Of a stretch of DNA of 64,000 nucleotides, positions 25,846 to 34,967 are shown in pieces (within the stretch, counting starts at the first letter, position 1; every line of letters starts with the position of its first letter). The stretch covers positions 1 to 64,000 of the forward strand of contig CALXPN010000005.1 of assembly GCA_944390285.1 (NCBI GenBank), read 5' to 3'. This DNA comes from an uncultured Clostridia bacterium (lineage in GTDB: Bacteria; Bacillota; Clostridia; TANB77; CAG-508). A program made the translations under genes and the position numbers. Under the pieces are notes generated by a model. The model had not been told where the DNA came from. It saw nothing but the letters and a program-made list of their open reading frames with translations, and ran no database searches.

Positions 25846-27510
25846 TTGAAAGAGAAAATTATAAAAAATAGAAAATTAATAGATTCTTTTATTATAATAT
25901 TAGTTGCATGTTTTTTGAGTTTACCACTTTTAAAATCCAATTTGGATGTATATTATGATGATGGAATTCAACATATAGCAAGAGCTTATGGAACATTAGA
26001 AAGTATAAAGGAAAATGGCATTTTTCATAATATTATATCAAGTTTTTCAAATGGTTTTGGATATTCTTGGAATTTATTTTATGGTCCACTTTCTACATAT
26101 GGAATTATTTTTTTTAAGTTTTTAACTGGTGGTTTTATAGGAGCATATAAATTATTTGTTTTTGTATGTTTAATTCTTTCTGGAATTTTTATGTACAAGT
26201 TTGCTTTAAAACTTATTAATAACAATAATGCAGCACTTTTAGCTTCAATATTTTATATAACTTTTCCATATCATTTAACAGATATGTATTTAAGAAATGC
26301 AGTAGGAGAATTTGCATCTTTTGTTTTTATACCACTTGTTTTCTTAGGATTATATAATTTATTTTATACAGAAGATAATACTTATCATTTGGCAATAGGT
26401 GCTATAGGTTTAGTTTTAACTCATAATATTTCAACATTACTTGTTTGTATATTTTCTATTTTTTATTGTATTTTCAATTTGGAAAAATTAAAAGAAACAA
26501 GAATAAAAAAACAATTAGCAATAAATATATTATTTATTGTTTTAATAACAAGTTTTTTCTGGGCTCCAATGATTGAAACAAAATTTACAGCTAATTATAA
26601 AGTATATGAATCTGGAGCAATGGCGAGTGCTGAAGAAACATCAAGTTTTGGATTAAAATTAAAACAATTATTTGTAAGTAGAAATGATGGATCATATATT
26701 TTTGAGCTAGGTCCACATATTATAATTATTTTAGCTTTTTCTATAATGACTTTTAGAAGAATAAAATCAGAAATAAAAGAAACATATTTAGTTTTTTTAG
26801 TTTCAGGGCTTATATCATTATGGATGTCTACTAAATATTTTCCATGGAAGTTTTTACCAGATGAACTTTGTATTATTCAATTTCCATGGAGAATGCTTAT
26901 GATGTCTGGTTTTTTCTTGAGTGTTGTATGTGCTATAAATATATATACAGTTGTAAAAAAATTCAGTTATAAAGATGTTTGTGTAATTTCTATAATTGCA
27001 ACAGGATATACTTTAGCATTTTTATCATTTTTGCCAATAGATAATGAAATAGTACAAGTTGATAAATGGAAATTAGGAGCATTTTCTGGTAAAGAAGATG
27101 AAATTGTAGCAGGTACTGGAGGAGGAGAATATCTTCCAAGCAAAGCACATAGTAATAGATTTTATATTGCAACTAGAGATGATGTTATATATGTTTTAGA
27201 AGGAAAAGCAGTAATAAAAGATGAAACAAAAAATGGATCAAAACTAAATGCTAAAGTAGAAACTTTTGATAATGATTATACTGTACTTGAATTACCATAT
27301 ATATATTATCCAGGTTATGAAGTAAGATTTGATGGAATGATTTTAAACACGTTTGAAACAGAAAATGGTTTTTTAGGAACAGTTCTTGGAAAAGAAGATA
27401 AGGGAGAAATGTCTGTTTCTTATGAAGCAACAGATGCTATGAAGATTTCTATGCTAGTTTCAGGGATAAGTGTAATAATTTTTACAATATATGTATGGAA
27501 AAAACATTAA
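25846..27510 (+). CDS. Multi-pass membrane protein, GT-C glycosyltransferase-like
   Basis: The 554-residue protein has about ten or more hydrophobic helices in its first 420 residues. An extracytoplasmic loop after helix 1 carries YYDDGIQHIARAYG, with the acidic pair expected of a GT-C type active site. A soluble C-terminal domain and a last helix follow. It resembles YfhO-like or PTPS-related membrane proteins proposed to transfer sugars from lipid carriers. TTG 25846 follows AAGAGG. The donor and acceptor are unknown. Confidence 0.65.
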   Translation: MKEKIIKNRKLIDSFIIILVACFLSLPLLKSNLDVYYDDGIQHIARAYGTLESIKENGIFHNIISSFSNGFGYSWNLFYGPLSTYGIIFFKFLTGGFIGAYKLFVFVCLILSGIFMYKFALKLINNNNAALLASIFYITFPYHLTDMYLRNAVGEFASFVFIPLVFLGLYNLFYTEDNTYHLAIGAIGLVLTHNISTLLVCIFSIFYCIFNLEKLKETRIKKQLAINILFIVLITSFFWAPMIETKFTANYKVYESGAMASAEETSSFGLKLKQLFVSRNDGSYIFELGPHIIIILAFSIMTFRRIKSEIKETYLVFLVSGLISLWMSTKYFPWKFLPDELCIIQFPWRMLMMSGFFLSVVCAINIYTVVKKFSYKDVCVISIIATGYTLAFLSFLPIDNEIVQVDKWKLGAFSGKEDEIVAGTGGGEYLPSKAHSNRFYIATRDDVIYVLEGKAVIKDETKNGSKLNAKVETFDNDYTVLELPYIYYPGYEVRFDGMILNTFETENGFLGTVLGKEDKGEMSVSYEATDAMKISMLVSGISVIIFTIYVWKKH

Positions 27511-27546
27511 CAAAATTAGATTAACATTTTAAATCCTACAATAAGC

Positions 27547-27575
27547 TTGAAAAATAGGCAAAAATAGAATATAAT
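27547..27575 (+). promoter_or_regulatory. Promoter of the der operon
   Basis: TTGAAA and TATAAT are separated by 17 bases, 35 bases before the der start codon. Confidence 0.65.
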
Positions 27576-27609
27576 ATTAAAATATGATAAAAAATGTGGA
27601 GGATAAAAA

Positions 27610-28938
27610 ATGTCTAAACCAATAGTTGCAATAATAGGAAAGCCTAATGTTGGAAAATCAAGATTTTTTAATTATATAGTAGGACAAAGAATATCAATAG
27701 TAGAAGATATACCTGGAGTTACTAGAGATAGAGTTTATGCAGATGCAAGTTGGAGAGATAGAGAATTTACTTTGATAGATACTGGAGGAATAGAACCTGA
27801 TTCTGAAGATGTAATCTTATCTCAAATGAGAGAACAAGCAAATATAGCTATAAATGTTGCAGATGTTATATTATTTATGACAGATATAAGACAAGGAGTA
27901 ACTGCTAGTGATTCAGAAATTGCAGTAATGCTCAGAAAATCAAATAAACCAGTTATATTAGTTTGTAATAAAGCTGATAATTATGGAGAACCACCAGCAG
28001 AACTTTATGAATTCTATAATTTAGGAATAGGAGAGCCACATCCAATTTCAGCGGCAAATGCAATTGGAATAGGTGATATTTTAGATGAAATATATTACAA
28101 ATTACCTCCAAAAAGTGACGAAGAAGATGATGATCAAAGGATAAAAGTTGCAATAATAGGAAAGCCTAATGTTGGAAAATCATCATTATTAAATAAGATT
28201 TTGGGAGAAGATAGAAGTATAGTAAGTAATATTGCAGGTACTACTAGAGATGCAATAGATTCTGCATTTGAAAATAAGTTTGGAAAATATACTTTTATAG
28301 ATACAGCTGGTATAAGAAAAAAAGCAAAAGTCAATGAGTCTATAGAAAAATTTAGTGTTATGAGAACTTTATTTGCAATTGAAAGAGCAGATGTATGTTT
28401 AGTATTAATAGATGCTAAAGAAGGAGTAACAGATCAAGATGCCAAAATCTTGGGAGAAGCACATGAAGCAGGAAAAGGAATTATAATTGTTATTAATAAA
28501 TGGGATGAGATAGAAAAACAAACAGGTACTTTAGAACAATATCGAAAAGAAGTATATGATAAGATATCTTATGCTTCATATGCTCCTGTAATATTCATTT
28601 CTGCTAAAACAGGTCAAAGAGTAGAAAAGCTATTTGAACTTATAAATGAAGTTGCTAAAGAAAATTCCAAAAGAATATCAACAGCAGTTATAAATGAAGT
28701 TATAAATGAGGCAATTGCAATTGTTCAACCACCTACTGATAAAGGAAAAAGATTGAAAATCTTTTATGGAACACAAGCATCTACAAAACCACCTACATTT
28801 GTTATATTTGTAAATAATAAAGAACTATTTCATTTTTCATATCAAAGATATTTAATAAATTGTTTTAGAAATAATTTTGGATTAAAAGGTACCCCAGTAA
28901 GATTAATTATTAGAGAAAAAAATGAAAAAGATATTTAA
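27610..28938 (+). CDS. der: Ribosome biogenesis GTPase Der (EngA)
   Basis: The 442-residue protein has the diagnostic two tandem GTPase domains. Each has a G1 motif GKPNVGKS (residues about 8-15 and 184-191), G3 DTGG or DTAG, and G4 NKAD or NKWD. A KH-like C-terminal domain follows (PPTFVIFVN, YLINCFRNNFG). It assists 50S subunit maturation. The first G1 is followed by Arg rather than the usual Thr. It leads a der-plsY-gpsA series common in Firmicutes. Confidence 0.95.
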   Translation: MSKPIVAIIGKPNVGKSRFFNYIVGQRISIVEDIPGVTRDRVYADASWRDREFTLIDTGGIEPDSEDVILSQMREQANIAINVADVILFMTDIRQGVTASDSEIAVMLRKSNKPVILVCNKADNYGEPPAELYEFYNLGIGEPHPISAANAIGIGDILDEIYYKLPPKSDEEDDDQRIKVAIIGKPNVGKSSLLNKILGEDRSIVSNIAGTTRDAIDSAFENKFGKYTFIDTAGIRKKAKVNESIEKFSVMRTLFAIERADVCLVLIDAKEGVTDQDAKILGEAHEAGKGIIIVINKWDEIEKQTGTLEQYRKEVYDKISYASYAPVIFISAKTGQRVEKLFELINEVAKENSKRISTAVINEVINEAIAIVQPPTDKGKRLKIFYGTQASTKPPTFVIFVNNKELFHFSYQRYLINCFRNNFGLKGTPVRLIIREKNEKDI

Positions 28939-29038
28939 AATTTAAAGTGAAATTTATGTGAATATTAATAAAATAATATTGTGATTTAATATTATTGTAG
29001 ATATAATAATTAAAAATAAAGTTAAGAAAGGAAAAGTT

Positions 29039-29698
29039 ATGTTAGTATATGTAATAATGGCGATTATTGCTTATTTAATAGGAAGTGTAAATTTTTCTGT
29101 TTTAATAAGTAAAAAAATGGCAGGTTTTGATGTAAGAGAAAAGGGAAGTGGAAATGCTGGGACAACAAATATGTTGAGAAGTGTTGGAAAAAAAGCAGCT
29201 GCTTTAACATTAATATGTGATATTTTAAAAGGAATTGTTTCAATATTAATAGCAATATTAATAGGACATATAAGTAATGTAAGTCCAGCTATATTAGTAG
29301 AAGTATCAGCGTTTTTTGTGGTTTTAGGACATACATTTCCAATATTTTTTGAATTTAAAGGTGGAAAAGGTGTTGCAACAAGTTTAGGAGTAATAATGTT
29401 AGTAAATTGGAAAATAGGATTAATTTGTTTAATATTTGCATTATTATTGATGGCACTTACTAAAATGGTATCTTTAGGTTCTATTTCAGCAGCAGTTTTG
29501 TATGCAGTTTTGATAATTTTTATAAGAGATTCTTATATAGTTGATTTTGAATTTAGTTTTATAATATTTGGATTTTTATTAGCAGCTTTAGTAATTTTTA
29601 ATCATAGAAGTAATTTAAAAAGAATATTATCTGGAACTGAAAATAAATTAAGTTTTAAGAAAACATCAGAAGAAGGTACAAAAGAAAATAAAAATTAA
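29039..29698 (+). CDS. plsY: Glycerol-3-phosphate acyltransferase PlsY
   Basis: The 219-residue protein has about five membrane helices and the PlsY motifs: GSVNFSVLISK, GSGNAGTTNMLR (motif 1), GHTFPIFFEFKGGKGVAT (motif 2), and FNHRSNLKRIL near the end. It transfers an acyl group from acyl phosphate to glycerol-3-phosphate in the membrane, the first step of phospholipid synthesis. It precedes gpsA, which supplies the substrate. Confidence 0.95.
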   Translation: MLVYVIMAIIAYLIGSVNFSVLISKKMAGFDVREKGSGNAGTTNMLRSVGKKAAALTLICDILKGIVSILIAILIGHISNVSPAILVEVSAFFVVLGHTFPIFFEFKGGKGVATSLGVIMLVNWKIGLICLIFALLLMALTKMVSLGSISAAVLYAVLIIFIRDSYIVDFEFSFIIFGFLLAALVIFNHRSNLKRILSGTENKLSFKKTSEEGTKENKN

Positions 29699-29727
29699 AA
29701 TTTCTTATTAAGATTTATAAGAAATTT
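29698..29727 (+). other. Hairpin between plsY and gpsA
   Basis: AAATTTCTTAT and ATAAGAAATTT form an 11-bp stem with an 8-base loop overlapping the last base of plsY. No T run follows, so it is more likely an RNA-stability or processing hairpin than a terminator. Confidence 0.45.
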
Positions 29728-29747
29728 AAGAGCAAAGGAGAATATTA

Positions 29748-30734
29748 ATGAAAAAAATAGCAATAATAGGAAGTGGAAGCTGGGGATCAGCTTTAGGAAT
29801 TTATTTAGCAGGTAATGGAAATAAAGTTAAAATATGGTCTTTTAGTGAAGAAGAAAAAAATGTAATAAATAATGAAAAAAGATGTGTGTTTTTACCAAAG
29901 GCCAAAATACCTGATGGTGTAGAATGTTCAACAAATTTTGATGAAGTATTAAAAGATGCAGAAATTATACTTCATGTTACACCATCTAAATTTGTAAGAA
30001 GTACAATAAAACAATATAAAAATTTAGTAAAAGATAATCAGATTTTGGTTATGTGTTCAAAAGGATTTGAGGCAGAAACATATTTAACTTTAGATGAAGT
30101 AATAAAAGAGGAGCTTCCAAATATTAAATATGGTATTCTTTCAGGACCAAGTCATGCTGAAGAAGTTTCTTTAAATATTCAAACAGCATTAGTTATAGCA
30201 TCAGAATATGAAGAAGTAAAAACAGCTATAATAGATGCATTTAAAAGTTCTACTGTTAGAATATATACATCAAGTGATGTAAAAGGAGTAGAATTAGGTG
30301 GTGCTTTAAAAAATATTATAGCTTTTTGTGCAGGAGTTGCAGTAGGATTAAATTTAGGAGATAATGCTTTTGCAGCACTTGCTACAAGAGGTTTAGTAGA
30401 AATATGTAGACTTGGAACAGCAATGGGAGGAAAAGAAAAAACATTTTATGGTTTAACAGGACTAGGAGATTTAATTGTAACATGTAGTAGTGAGCATAGT
30501 AGAAATAGAAGAGCTGGAAAAATGGTAGGAGAAGGTTATACAATAGAAGAAACAAAAAAAGCAGTTGGAATGACAATAGAAAGTATAGATAATATAGATG
30601 TGGCATATAAACTTTCAAAAAAATATAATATTGAAATGCCAATTGTAGATGCAGTTTATAATGTTTTATATAATGGATTAGATCCTAAAAAAGCAGTAGA
30701 TAATTTAATGACAAGAACTATAAAAGAAGAATAA
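29748..30734 (+). CDS. gpsA: NAD(P)-dependent glycerol-3-phosphate dehydrogenase
   Basis: The 328-residue protein has the N-terminal Rossmann motif IIGSGSWGSALGIYLA, MCSKGFE, the catalytic-region LSGPSHAEEV, GVELGGALKNIIAFCAG, and the substrate-binding GLTGLGDLIVTC with HSRNRRAG. It reduces dihydroxyacetone phosphate to sn-glycerol-3-phosphate for the adjacent PlsY. CAAAGGAG precedes the ATG. Confidence 0.96.
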   Translation: MKKIAIIGSGSWGSALGIYLAGNGNKVKIWSFSEEEKNVINNEKRCVFLPKAKIPDGVECSTNFDEVLKDAEIILHVTPSKFVRSTIKQYKNLVKDNQILVMCSKGFEAETYLTLDEVIKEELPNIKYGILSGPSHAEEVSLNIQTALVIASEYEEVKTAIIDAFKSSTVRIYTSSDVKGVELGGALKNIIAFCAGVAVGLNLGDNAFAALATRGLVEICRLGTAMGGKEKTFYGLTGLGDLIVTCSSEHSRNRRAGKMVGEGYTIEETKKAVGMTIESIDNIDVAYKLSKKYNIEMPIVDAVYNVLYNGLDPKKAVDNLMTRTIKEE

Positions 30735-30756
30735 ACTATTATAGGAGGTAAGAAAA

Positions 30757-31230
30757 ATGGACTTTTTTGATAAATTAAGTAAAAAAGCTAGTGAAACATA
30801 TCAAGTAACAAAAGAAAAAGCTTCAAATTTGTCAGAAGAATTAAAAATAAAAGGAAAAATAAATGAATTAAACGAAAAAATAGAAAAAACTTATGATACA
30901 ATTGGAAGAATTGTTTATAATGAAATTAAAGATGGGAAAGATGTTGTAAGAGAAGAGATAACTGAAAAGTGTGAAGAAATTTCAAGAAAAAAAGATGAGA
31001 TTTCAAAACTTGAAGAACAACTATTAGCTATAAAGAAAGTAAAAAAATGCGTATCTTGTGGTGCAGCAATAAATATTAATGATGAGTTTTGTCCTAAATG
31101 TGGGAAAGAACAACCAAAAGTAGAAAAAGTTGAGATAAAAGAAGAACCTACAAATACAAAAGAAGCAGAAGTAGTTGAGATAAATAATGTAGAAAATTCT
31201 AATAATGAAGATAATGAGAATAATAATTAA
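30757..31230 (+). CDS. Coiled-coil protein with zinc ribbon
   Basis: The 157-residue protein starts with an amphipathic DFFDKLSKKASETYQVTKEK helix. A long charged coiled coil follows (residues 30-90), then a zinc ribbon with CVSCGAA and CPKCGKE (CxxC pairs near residues 94 and 109). The tail is acidic and Asn/Glu-rich. It looks like proteins annotated as zinc-ribbon domain-containing in Clostridia. The function is unknown. It lies between gpsA and dtd on the same strand, spaced by 22 and 13 bases. Confidence 0.65.
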   Translation: MDFFDKLSKKASETYQVTKEKASNLSEELKIKGKINELNEKIEKTYDTIGRIVYNEIKDGKDVVREEITEKCEEISRKKDEISKLEEQLLAIKKVKKCVSCGAAININDEFCPKCGKEQPKVEKVEIKEEPTNTKEAEVVEINNVENSNNEDNENNN

Positions 31231-31243
31231 AGTAGGATAAAAT

Positions 31244-31684
31244 ATGAAATTAGTAGTACAAAGAGCATTAGAATCTAGTGTAAAAGTAGATAATAAAATT
31301 GTTGGAAAAATAAATAAAGGTTTTGTAGTTTTATGTGGTATTACACATACAGATACAGAAAAAGAAGCAGATATTTTGGCAAGAAAATTGTGTAATTTGA
31401 GGGTTTTTGAAGATGAAAATGAAAAAATGAATTTATCATTAAAAGATGTAGGAGGAGAACTTTTAATAATATCACAATTTACTTTATATGCTGATAGTAT
31501 GAGTAGTGGAAATAGACCAAGTTTTATAAATGCAGCAAAACCAGATAAAGCAGAACCTTTATATGAATATTTTATAAAAAAATGTGAAGAACAAGGAATA
31601 CATGTCGAAAAAGGCATATTTGGAGCACATATGGAAGTTTCTATAAAAAATAATGGACCTGTTACAATAATATTAGAAAAATAA
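31244..31684 (+). CDS. dtd: D-aminoacyl-tRNA deacylase
   Basis: The 146-residue protein matches the family end to end: [17 protein letters not shown], the [15 protein letters not shown] loop, [22 protein letters not shown] (active-site region with SQxTL), and the C-terminal [10 protein letters not shown] motif. It hydrolyses D-aminoacyl-tRNAs and so keeps D-amino acids out of proteins. It closes the der-to-dtd gene series. Its RBS (AGTAGGAT) is weaker than those of its neighbours. Confidence 0.95.
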   Translation: MKLVVQRALESSVKVDNKIVGKINKGFVVLCGITHTDTEKEADILARKLCNLRVFEDENEKMNLSLKDVGGELLIISQFTLYADSMSSGNRPSFINAAKPDKAEPLYEYFIKKCEEQGIHVEKGIFGAHMEVSIKNNGPVTIILEK

Positions 31685-31686
31685 TT

Positions 31687-31968
31687 TTAATAAGGATATC
31701 TTTCATAAATATATTTTATTAAGCTATCTATATTATTATTTGTAACACAGATATAAACATCTTTATCTAAACTAATCCATAAGTTTATTTTAAATTTGTC
31801 ATTATTATCAACAAAACAACTTATAATATCTATCATATCTATAGGATTATCAAATTCTTGTTCAAAAAATAAATTGTTTTCTAAATTTAAATTCTTAGAA
31901 TAATATTTTTCTAAGAATTTTTTTATTTCACCTTTTATTTCACTATAAAAATTTATTTTAGTTTTCAT
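31687..31968 (-). CDS. Uncharacterised small protein
   Basis: This 93-residue protein on the minus strand converges with dtd, its stop 2 bases from dtd's. An AAGGAAG lies before the start on the minus strand, and codon use resembles its neighbours. It has a basic N-terminus and a FKINLWISLDKDVYICV beta-like stretch, with no membrane helix or recognisable motif. I cannot assign a function. Confidence 0.5.
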   Translation of the reverse strand: MKTKINFYSEIKGEIKKFLEKYYSKNLNLENNLFFEQEFDNPIDMIDIISCFVDNNDKFKINLWISLDKDVYICVTNNNIDSLIKYIYERYPY

Positions 31969-32036
31969 TTTTTCATCTTCCTTAATTTTATGTATGAAAA
32001 TATTATTTGTAGTTATAAATATTTTATTCTATTTTA

Positions 32037-32094
32037 AGTATAAATTTAGGATATAAATTTATACTAATAATAAATGATAACAAATTTAAATTTG
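32037..32094. repeat. Inverted repeat and palindrome in a divergent promoter region
   Basis: AGTATAAATTTA (32037-32048) and TAAATTTATACT (32054-32065) are exact complements around GGATA. Next comes CAAATTTAAATTTG at 32081-32094, a perfect 14-bp palindrome close to the RBS of the lipoprotein gene. The region separates the minus-strand small gene from the plus-strand lipoprotein. These may be operator sites; low sequence complexity makes chance possible. Confidence 0.4.
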
Positions 32095-32109
32095 TTTGGA
32101 GGAATATCA

Positions 32110-32808
32110 ATGAAAATAAGAAAACTCTCTCTATATATTCTTATCATTACCTTAATTCTAGTTACATTTACAGGCTGTTCTAAAATAAATGATGAAGAAA
32201 AAAATATACAAGATAAAACAAATGAGGAAATTGATTTTTTAGAAGATAAAATTTTAACAGTAGTAAATCGATATGCAGAAAAACAATATAATCTGCAAGA
32301 AGGTGGAATTAATTGGGAAGAAATAGAAAAGGATATAGAATCAATAAATATAAGTTTAGATACTATTATATTAGATTTATCTGAAGTGCAAATATCTAAT
32401 AATGATTTAGTAAATTTTAGTAATGAACTTGCAAATTTAAATATAGCAGTTTCAAGTAAAGATGAATATCAGTTTATGCAAAGGTGTAGTTATTTGTACT
32501 CTTTATTGCCAACATATCTGGAAAAATATTCAGAAGACAAGAATAAAATAAATATAATGAAGTTAAAATCCCTAATGGTTTCTAGTTTTGTTCAATCTAA
32601 TTTTTTTGATTGGGAAAATGCTAAAGCTACAATTGTACTTGCTGAAAATAAATATAAAGAAATGATGGACGATGTAGATTATATGGAAGAATATTCGTAT
32701 AATTTAAATAAGGTTTATGTTCTTCTACAGGAAATGAAAAATGCTATAAATCTTGAAGAAGCGGATTTATCAAGAATTAAATATATAAATTTTATATCTA
32801 AAATATAA
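32110..32808 (+). CDS. Lipoprotein of unknown function
   Basis: About 232 residues. The N-terminus is a lipoprotein signal: KIRKLSLY, a hydrophobic stretch, then the lipobox TFTGC with the Cys near residue 24. The mature part is acidic, mostly helical and has no family that I recognise. ATG 32110 is preceded by TTGGAGGAA; the longer frame from 32074 would place charged residues before the signal. It is expected to be attached to the outer face of the membrane. Confidence 0.65.
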   Translation: MKIRKLSLYILIITLILVTFTGCSKINDEEKNIQDKTNEEIDFLEDKILTVVNRYAEKQYNLQEGGINWEEIEKDIESINISLDTIILDLSEVQISNNDLVNFSNELANLNIAVSSKDEYQFMQRCSYLYSLLPTYLEKYSEDKNKINIMKLKSLMVSSFVQSNFFDWENAKATIVLAENKYKEMMDDVDYMEEYSYNLNKVYVLLQEMKNAINLEEADLSRIKYINFISKI

Positions 32809-32823
32809 ATATTGTGACAGCTA

Positions 32824-32874
32824 AAAAGCAAAAGTTCTTATAATAATGTATTTATTGTAAGAACTTTTGCTTTT
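32824..32874. terminator. Bidirectional terminator between the lipoprotein gene and asd
   Basis: A perfect 17-bp stem (AAAAGCAAAAGTTCTTA and its complement) with a 17-base loop lies between two convergent genes. The A run on one side and T run on the other let it work in both directions. Confidence 0.85.
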
Positions 32875-32886
32875 ATAAATATTAGA

Positions 32887-33894
32887 TTAAGATTTACTTT
32901 CAGAATCATTTTCAATTAAAGTTTGTAATATTTGAACAGCATTTGAAGCAGCTCCTTTTCTAATATTATCTGCTACACACCAAAAATTGATTCCTGATTC
33001 AATACTAAAATCTCTTCTAATTCTTCCTACGAAAACTTCATCATGTCCTGTAGCATTTGTAGCTAAAGGATATATATTTTTTTCTATATCGTCTTGAACT
33101 ATTACACCTTGGGCTGTTTTTAAAACTTTTTTTAATTCTTCTAATTCGAATTTGTTTTCAAATTCAACATTTATAGATTCACTATGTGAATTCAAAACAG
33201 GTACTCTTACAGTAGTAGCTGTAACCTTAAGATCCGGTCTTTTTAATATTTTTCTGGTTTCATTAATCATTTTTTCTTCTTCTTTTGTATATCCGTTTTC
33301 TAAAAAAGTATCTATATGAGGAATACAATTATTAACAATAGGATAAGGAAATTTTTTAGGTTCTTCTCCTTTTAAACCTCTTTCTAAGTCATTAATTCCT
33401 TCATGTCCAGCTCCTGATACAGCTTGATAAGTAGAATAAACTATTCTTTTAATTTTATACTTTTCGTCTAAAACTTTTAGAGGAATAACAGCTTGAATGG
33501 TTGAACAATTAGGATTTGCTATAATACCTTTATGATTTTTTAATTCCTCTGGATTAACTTCAGGAACAACAAGTGGAACATTAGGATCCATTCTAAAGGC
33601 ACTACTGTTATCTATTACTGTACAGCCTTTTTGTACTGCAATAGGAGAATAATTTTTTGAAGTTTCGCCACCTGCTGAAAATATAGCAAAATCAAAACCT
33701 TCATCAAAAGAAGTTTCTGTAAGTTCTTTTACTAAACATCTTTTTCCTTTAAAAAAGAAATCTGTTCCAGCTGATTTTCTTGTCGCGAAAAATACACATT
33801 CAGAAATAGGTAAATTATATTCCTGTAAAATTTCAATAACTTTTCTTCCGACTAGTCCAGTTGCTCCAACAACTGCAATTTTATATTCTTTCAT
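32887..33894 (-). CDS. asd: Aspartate-semialdehyde dehydrogenase
   Basis: The 335-residue minus-strand protein has IAVVGATGLVGRKVIEIL (NADP-binding), FSAGGETSKNY, the catalytic Cys in NPNCSTIQAV near residue 128, GAGHEGINDL and CIPHIDTF. It reduces aspartyl phosphate to aspartate semialdehyde for lysine, threonine, methionine and diaminopimelate synthesis. It stands alone on the minus strand with AAGGAGG before its start and a bidirectional terminator after it. Confidence 0.95.
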   Translation of the reverse strand: MKEYKIAVVGATGLVGRKVIEILQEYNLPISECVFFATRKSAGTDFFFKGKRCLVKELTETSFDEGFDFAIFSAGGETSKNYSPIAVQKGCTVIDNSSAFRMDPNVPLVVPEVNPEELKNHKGIIANPNCSTIQAVIPLKVLDEKYKIKRIVYSTYQAVSGAGHEGINDLERGLKGEEPKKFPYPIVNNCIPHIDTFLENGYTKEEEKMINETRKILKRPDLKVTATTVRVPVLNSHSESINVEFENKFELEELKKVLKTAQGVIVQDDIEKNIYPLATNATGHDEVFVGRIRRDFSIESGINFWCVADNIRKGAASNAVQILQTLIENDSESKS

Positions 33895-33972
33895 AAAAAC
33901 CTCCTTTTGAAACGAATATTAAGAAAAAATGTATTAATATAATACAATAATATTATATTCTAAAAAGTATAA

Positions 33973-34002
33973 TTTGTATATAAAAATATTTTTATATACA
34001 AA
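33973..34002 (-). terminator. Perfect 15-bp palindrome after the J-domain gene
   Basis: TTTGTATATAAAAAT is followed directly by its exact reverse complement, only 7 bases past the stop of the minus-strand J-domain gene. It could end that transcript before asd, although no clean T run follows on the minus strand. Confidence 0.45.
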
Positions 34003-34008
34003 ATTATA

Positions 34009-34794
34009 TTAAACATCAAAATTATAATATATATAATCTGACAATAATTTTCTAAATTCAGAATATGAAGATATTGTATTTGAATAATATTCATTATAAA
34101 TTTGTCTTAGTTCTCTTTCTGAAAAATAATCATTTATATCAAAATCTTCTTTAGAATTTGTTGTATTACTATTAGTATTAGAATGAGTAGTAAATATTAC
34201 ATCACTATTAGAGTTTGTATGTTCATCTAATAGTGCACCAGAGTTTTTACCATTATAAACAGAATTAAATTGTAGAAAACTAGTAATAAATAAAATTAAG
34301 TAAATAAATACAATAAAAAGTAAAACACCTATTTTTTTAGTAGTATTCATTTTTCCAACTGAATTCATAATATTATTTGTAAATTCACTATGAATATTAT
34401 TTTTAGTAGTATAATTAGAATTCGGAGTTTTAGAGCGATGATAATCAGAATATCTTTTAAATGTTTCAAAATCTGAGTTATTAGAATATGATTTTTTATA
34501 ATAATTTTGGTACGAATAAGATTCTGGATTTTCATATTTAGGTGGAGTATAATTATATGTTTTAGTATTTGTCAAACTAGATGAAGGAAAAATCTCTTCA
34601 TCATAAGCAAGACGAGAGTCTTTATTGGATAAAACATCATATGCAGAGTTTAATTCTTGAGTTTTTTTCTCCGCAAAATGTTTATCTCCAGGATAAATAT
34701 CTGGATGATATTTTTTAATTAGTTTTTTATATGCATCTTTTATTTCTTTTTGAGAAGCATCTTTTTTTACTCCCAAAATTTCATAATAGTTCAT
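34009..34794 (-). CDS. J-domain protein with a single membrane helix
   Basis: This protein of about 261 residues starts with a complete J domain: [21 protein letters not shown] and the HPD motif in [10 protein letters not shown] (residues about 1-65). A Ser/Tyr/Asn-rich linker follows, then one hydrophobic helix ([18 protein letters not shown], near residue 165), and an Asn/Ser-rich tail. It lacks the Gly/Phe and zinc-finger regions of DnaJ. It likely recruits DnaK to the membrane. ATG 34794 follows GGAG; a TTG 12 bases earlier is in frame. Confidence 0.8.
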   Translation of the reverse strand: MNYYEILGVKKDASQKEIKDAYKKLIKKYHPDIYPGDKHFAEKKTQELNSAYDVLSNKDSRLAYDEEIFPSSSLTNTKTYNYTPPKYENPESYSYQNYYKKSYSNNSDFETFKRYSDYHRSKTPNSNYTTKNNIHSEFTNNIMNSVGKMNTTKKIGVLLFIVFIYLILFITSFLQFNSVYNGKNSGALLDEHTNSNSDVIFTTHSNTNSNTTNSKEDFDINDYFSERELRQIYNEYYSNTISSYSEFRKLLSDYIYYNFDV

Positions 34795-34967
34795 TTTTTT
34801 CTCCAAATAATAAAATATATCTATATATATTATAAATAAATTTTAAAGAAAAAACAATATTTAGGCTATTAAATATTTTTACATTATATTAGAATTATTT
34901 TTATTGTAAATTATTGAAAAAAACCTTAAAATGTTATAAAATAACAAAGTATTTGGAGGAATTTAAA

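Noticed and set aside
31024..31617. Minus-strand open frame (197 codons)
   Set aside because: It covers the zinc-ribbon gene and dtd in antisense with Phe/Ile/Tyr-rich content and no RBS.
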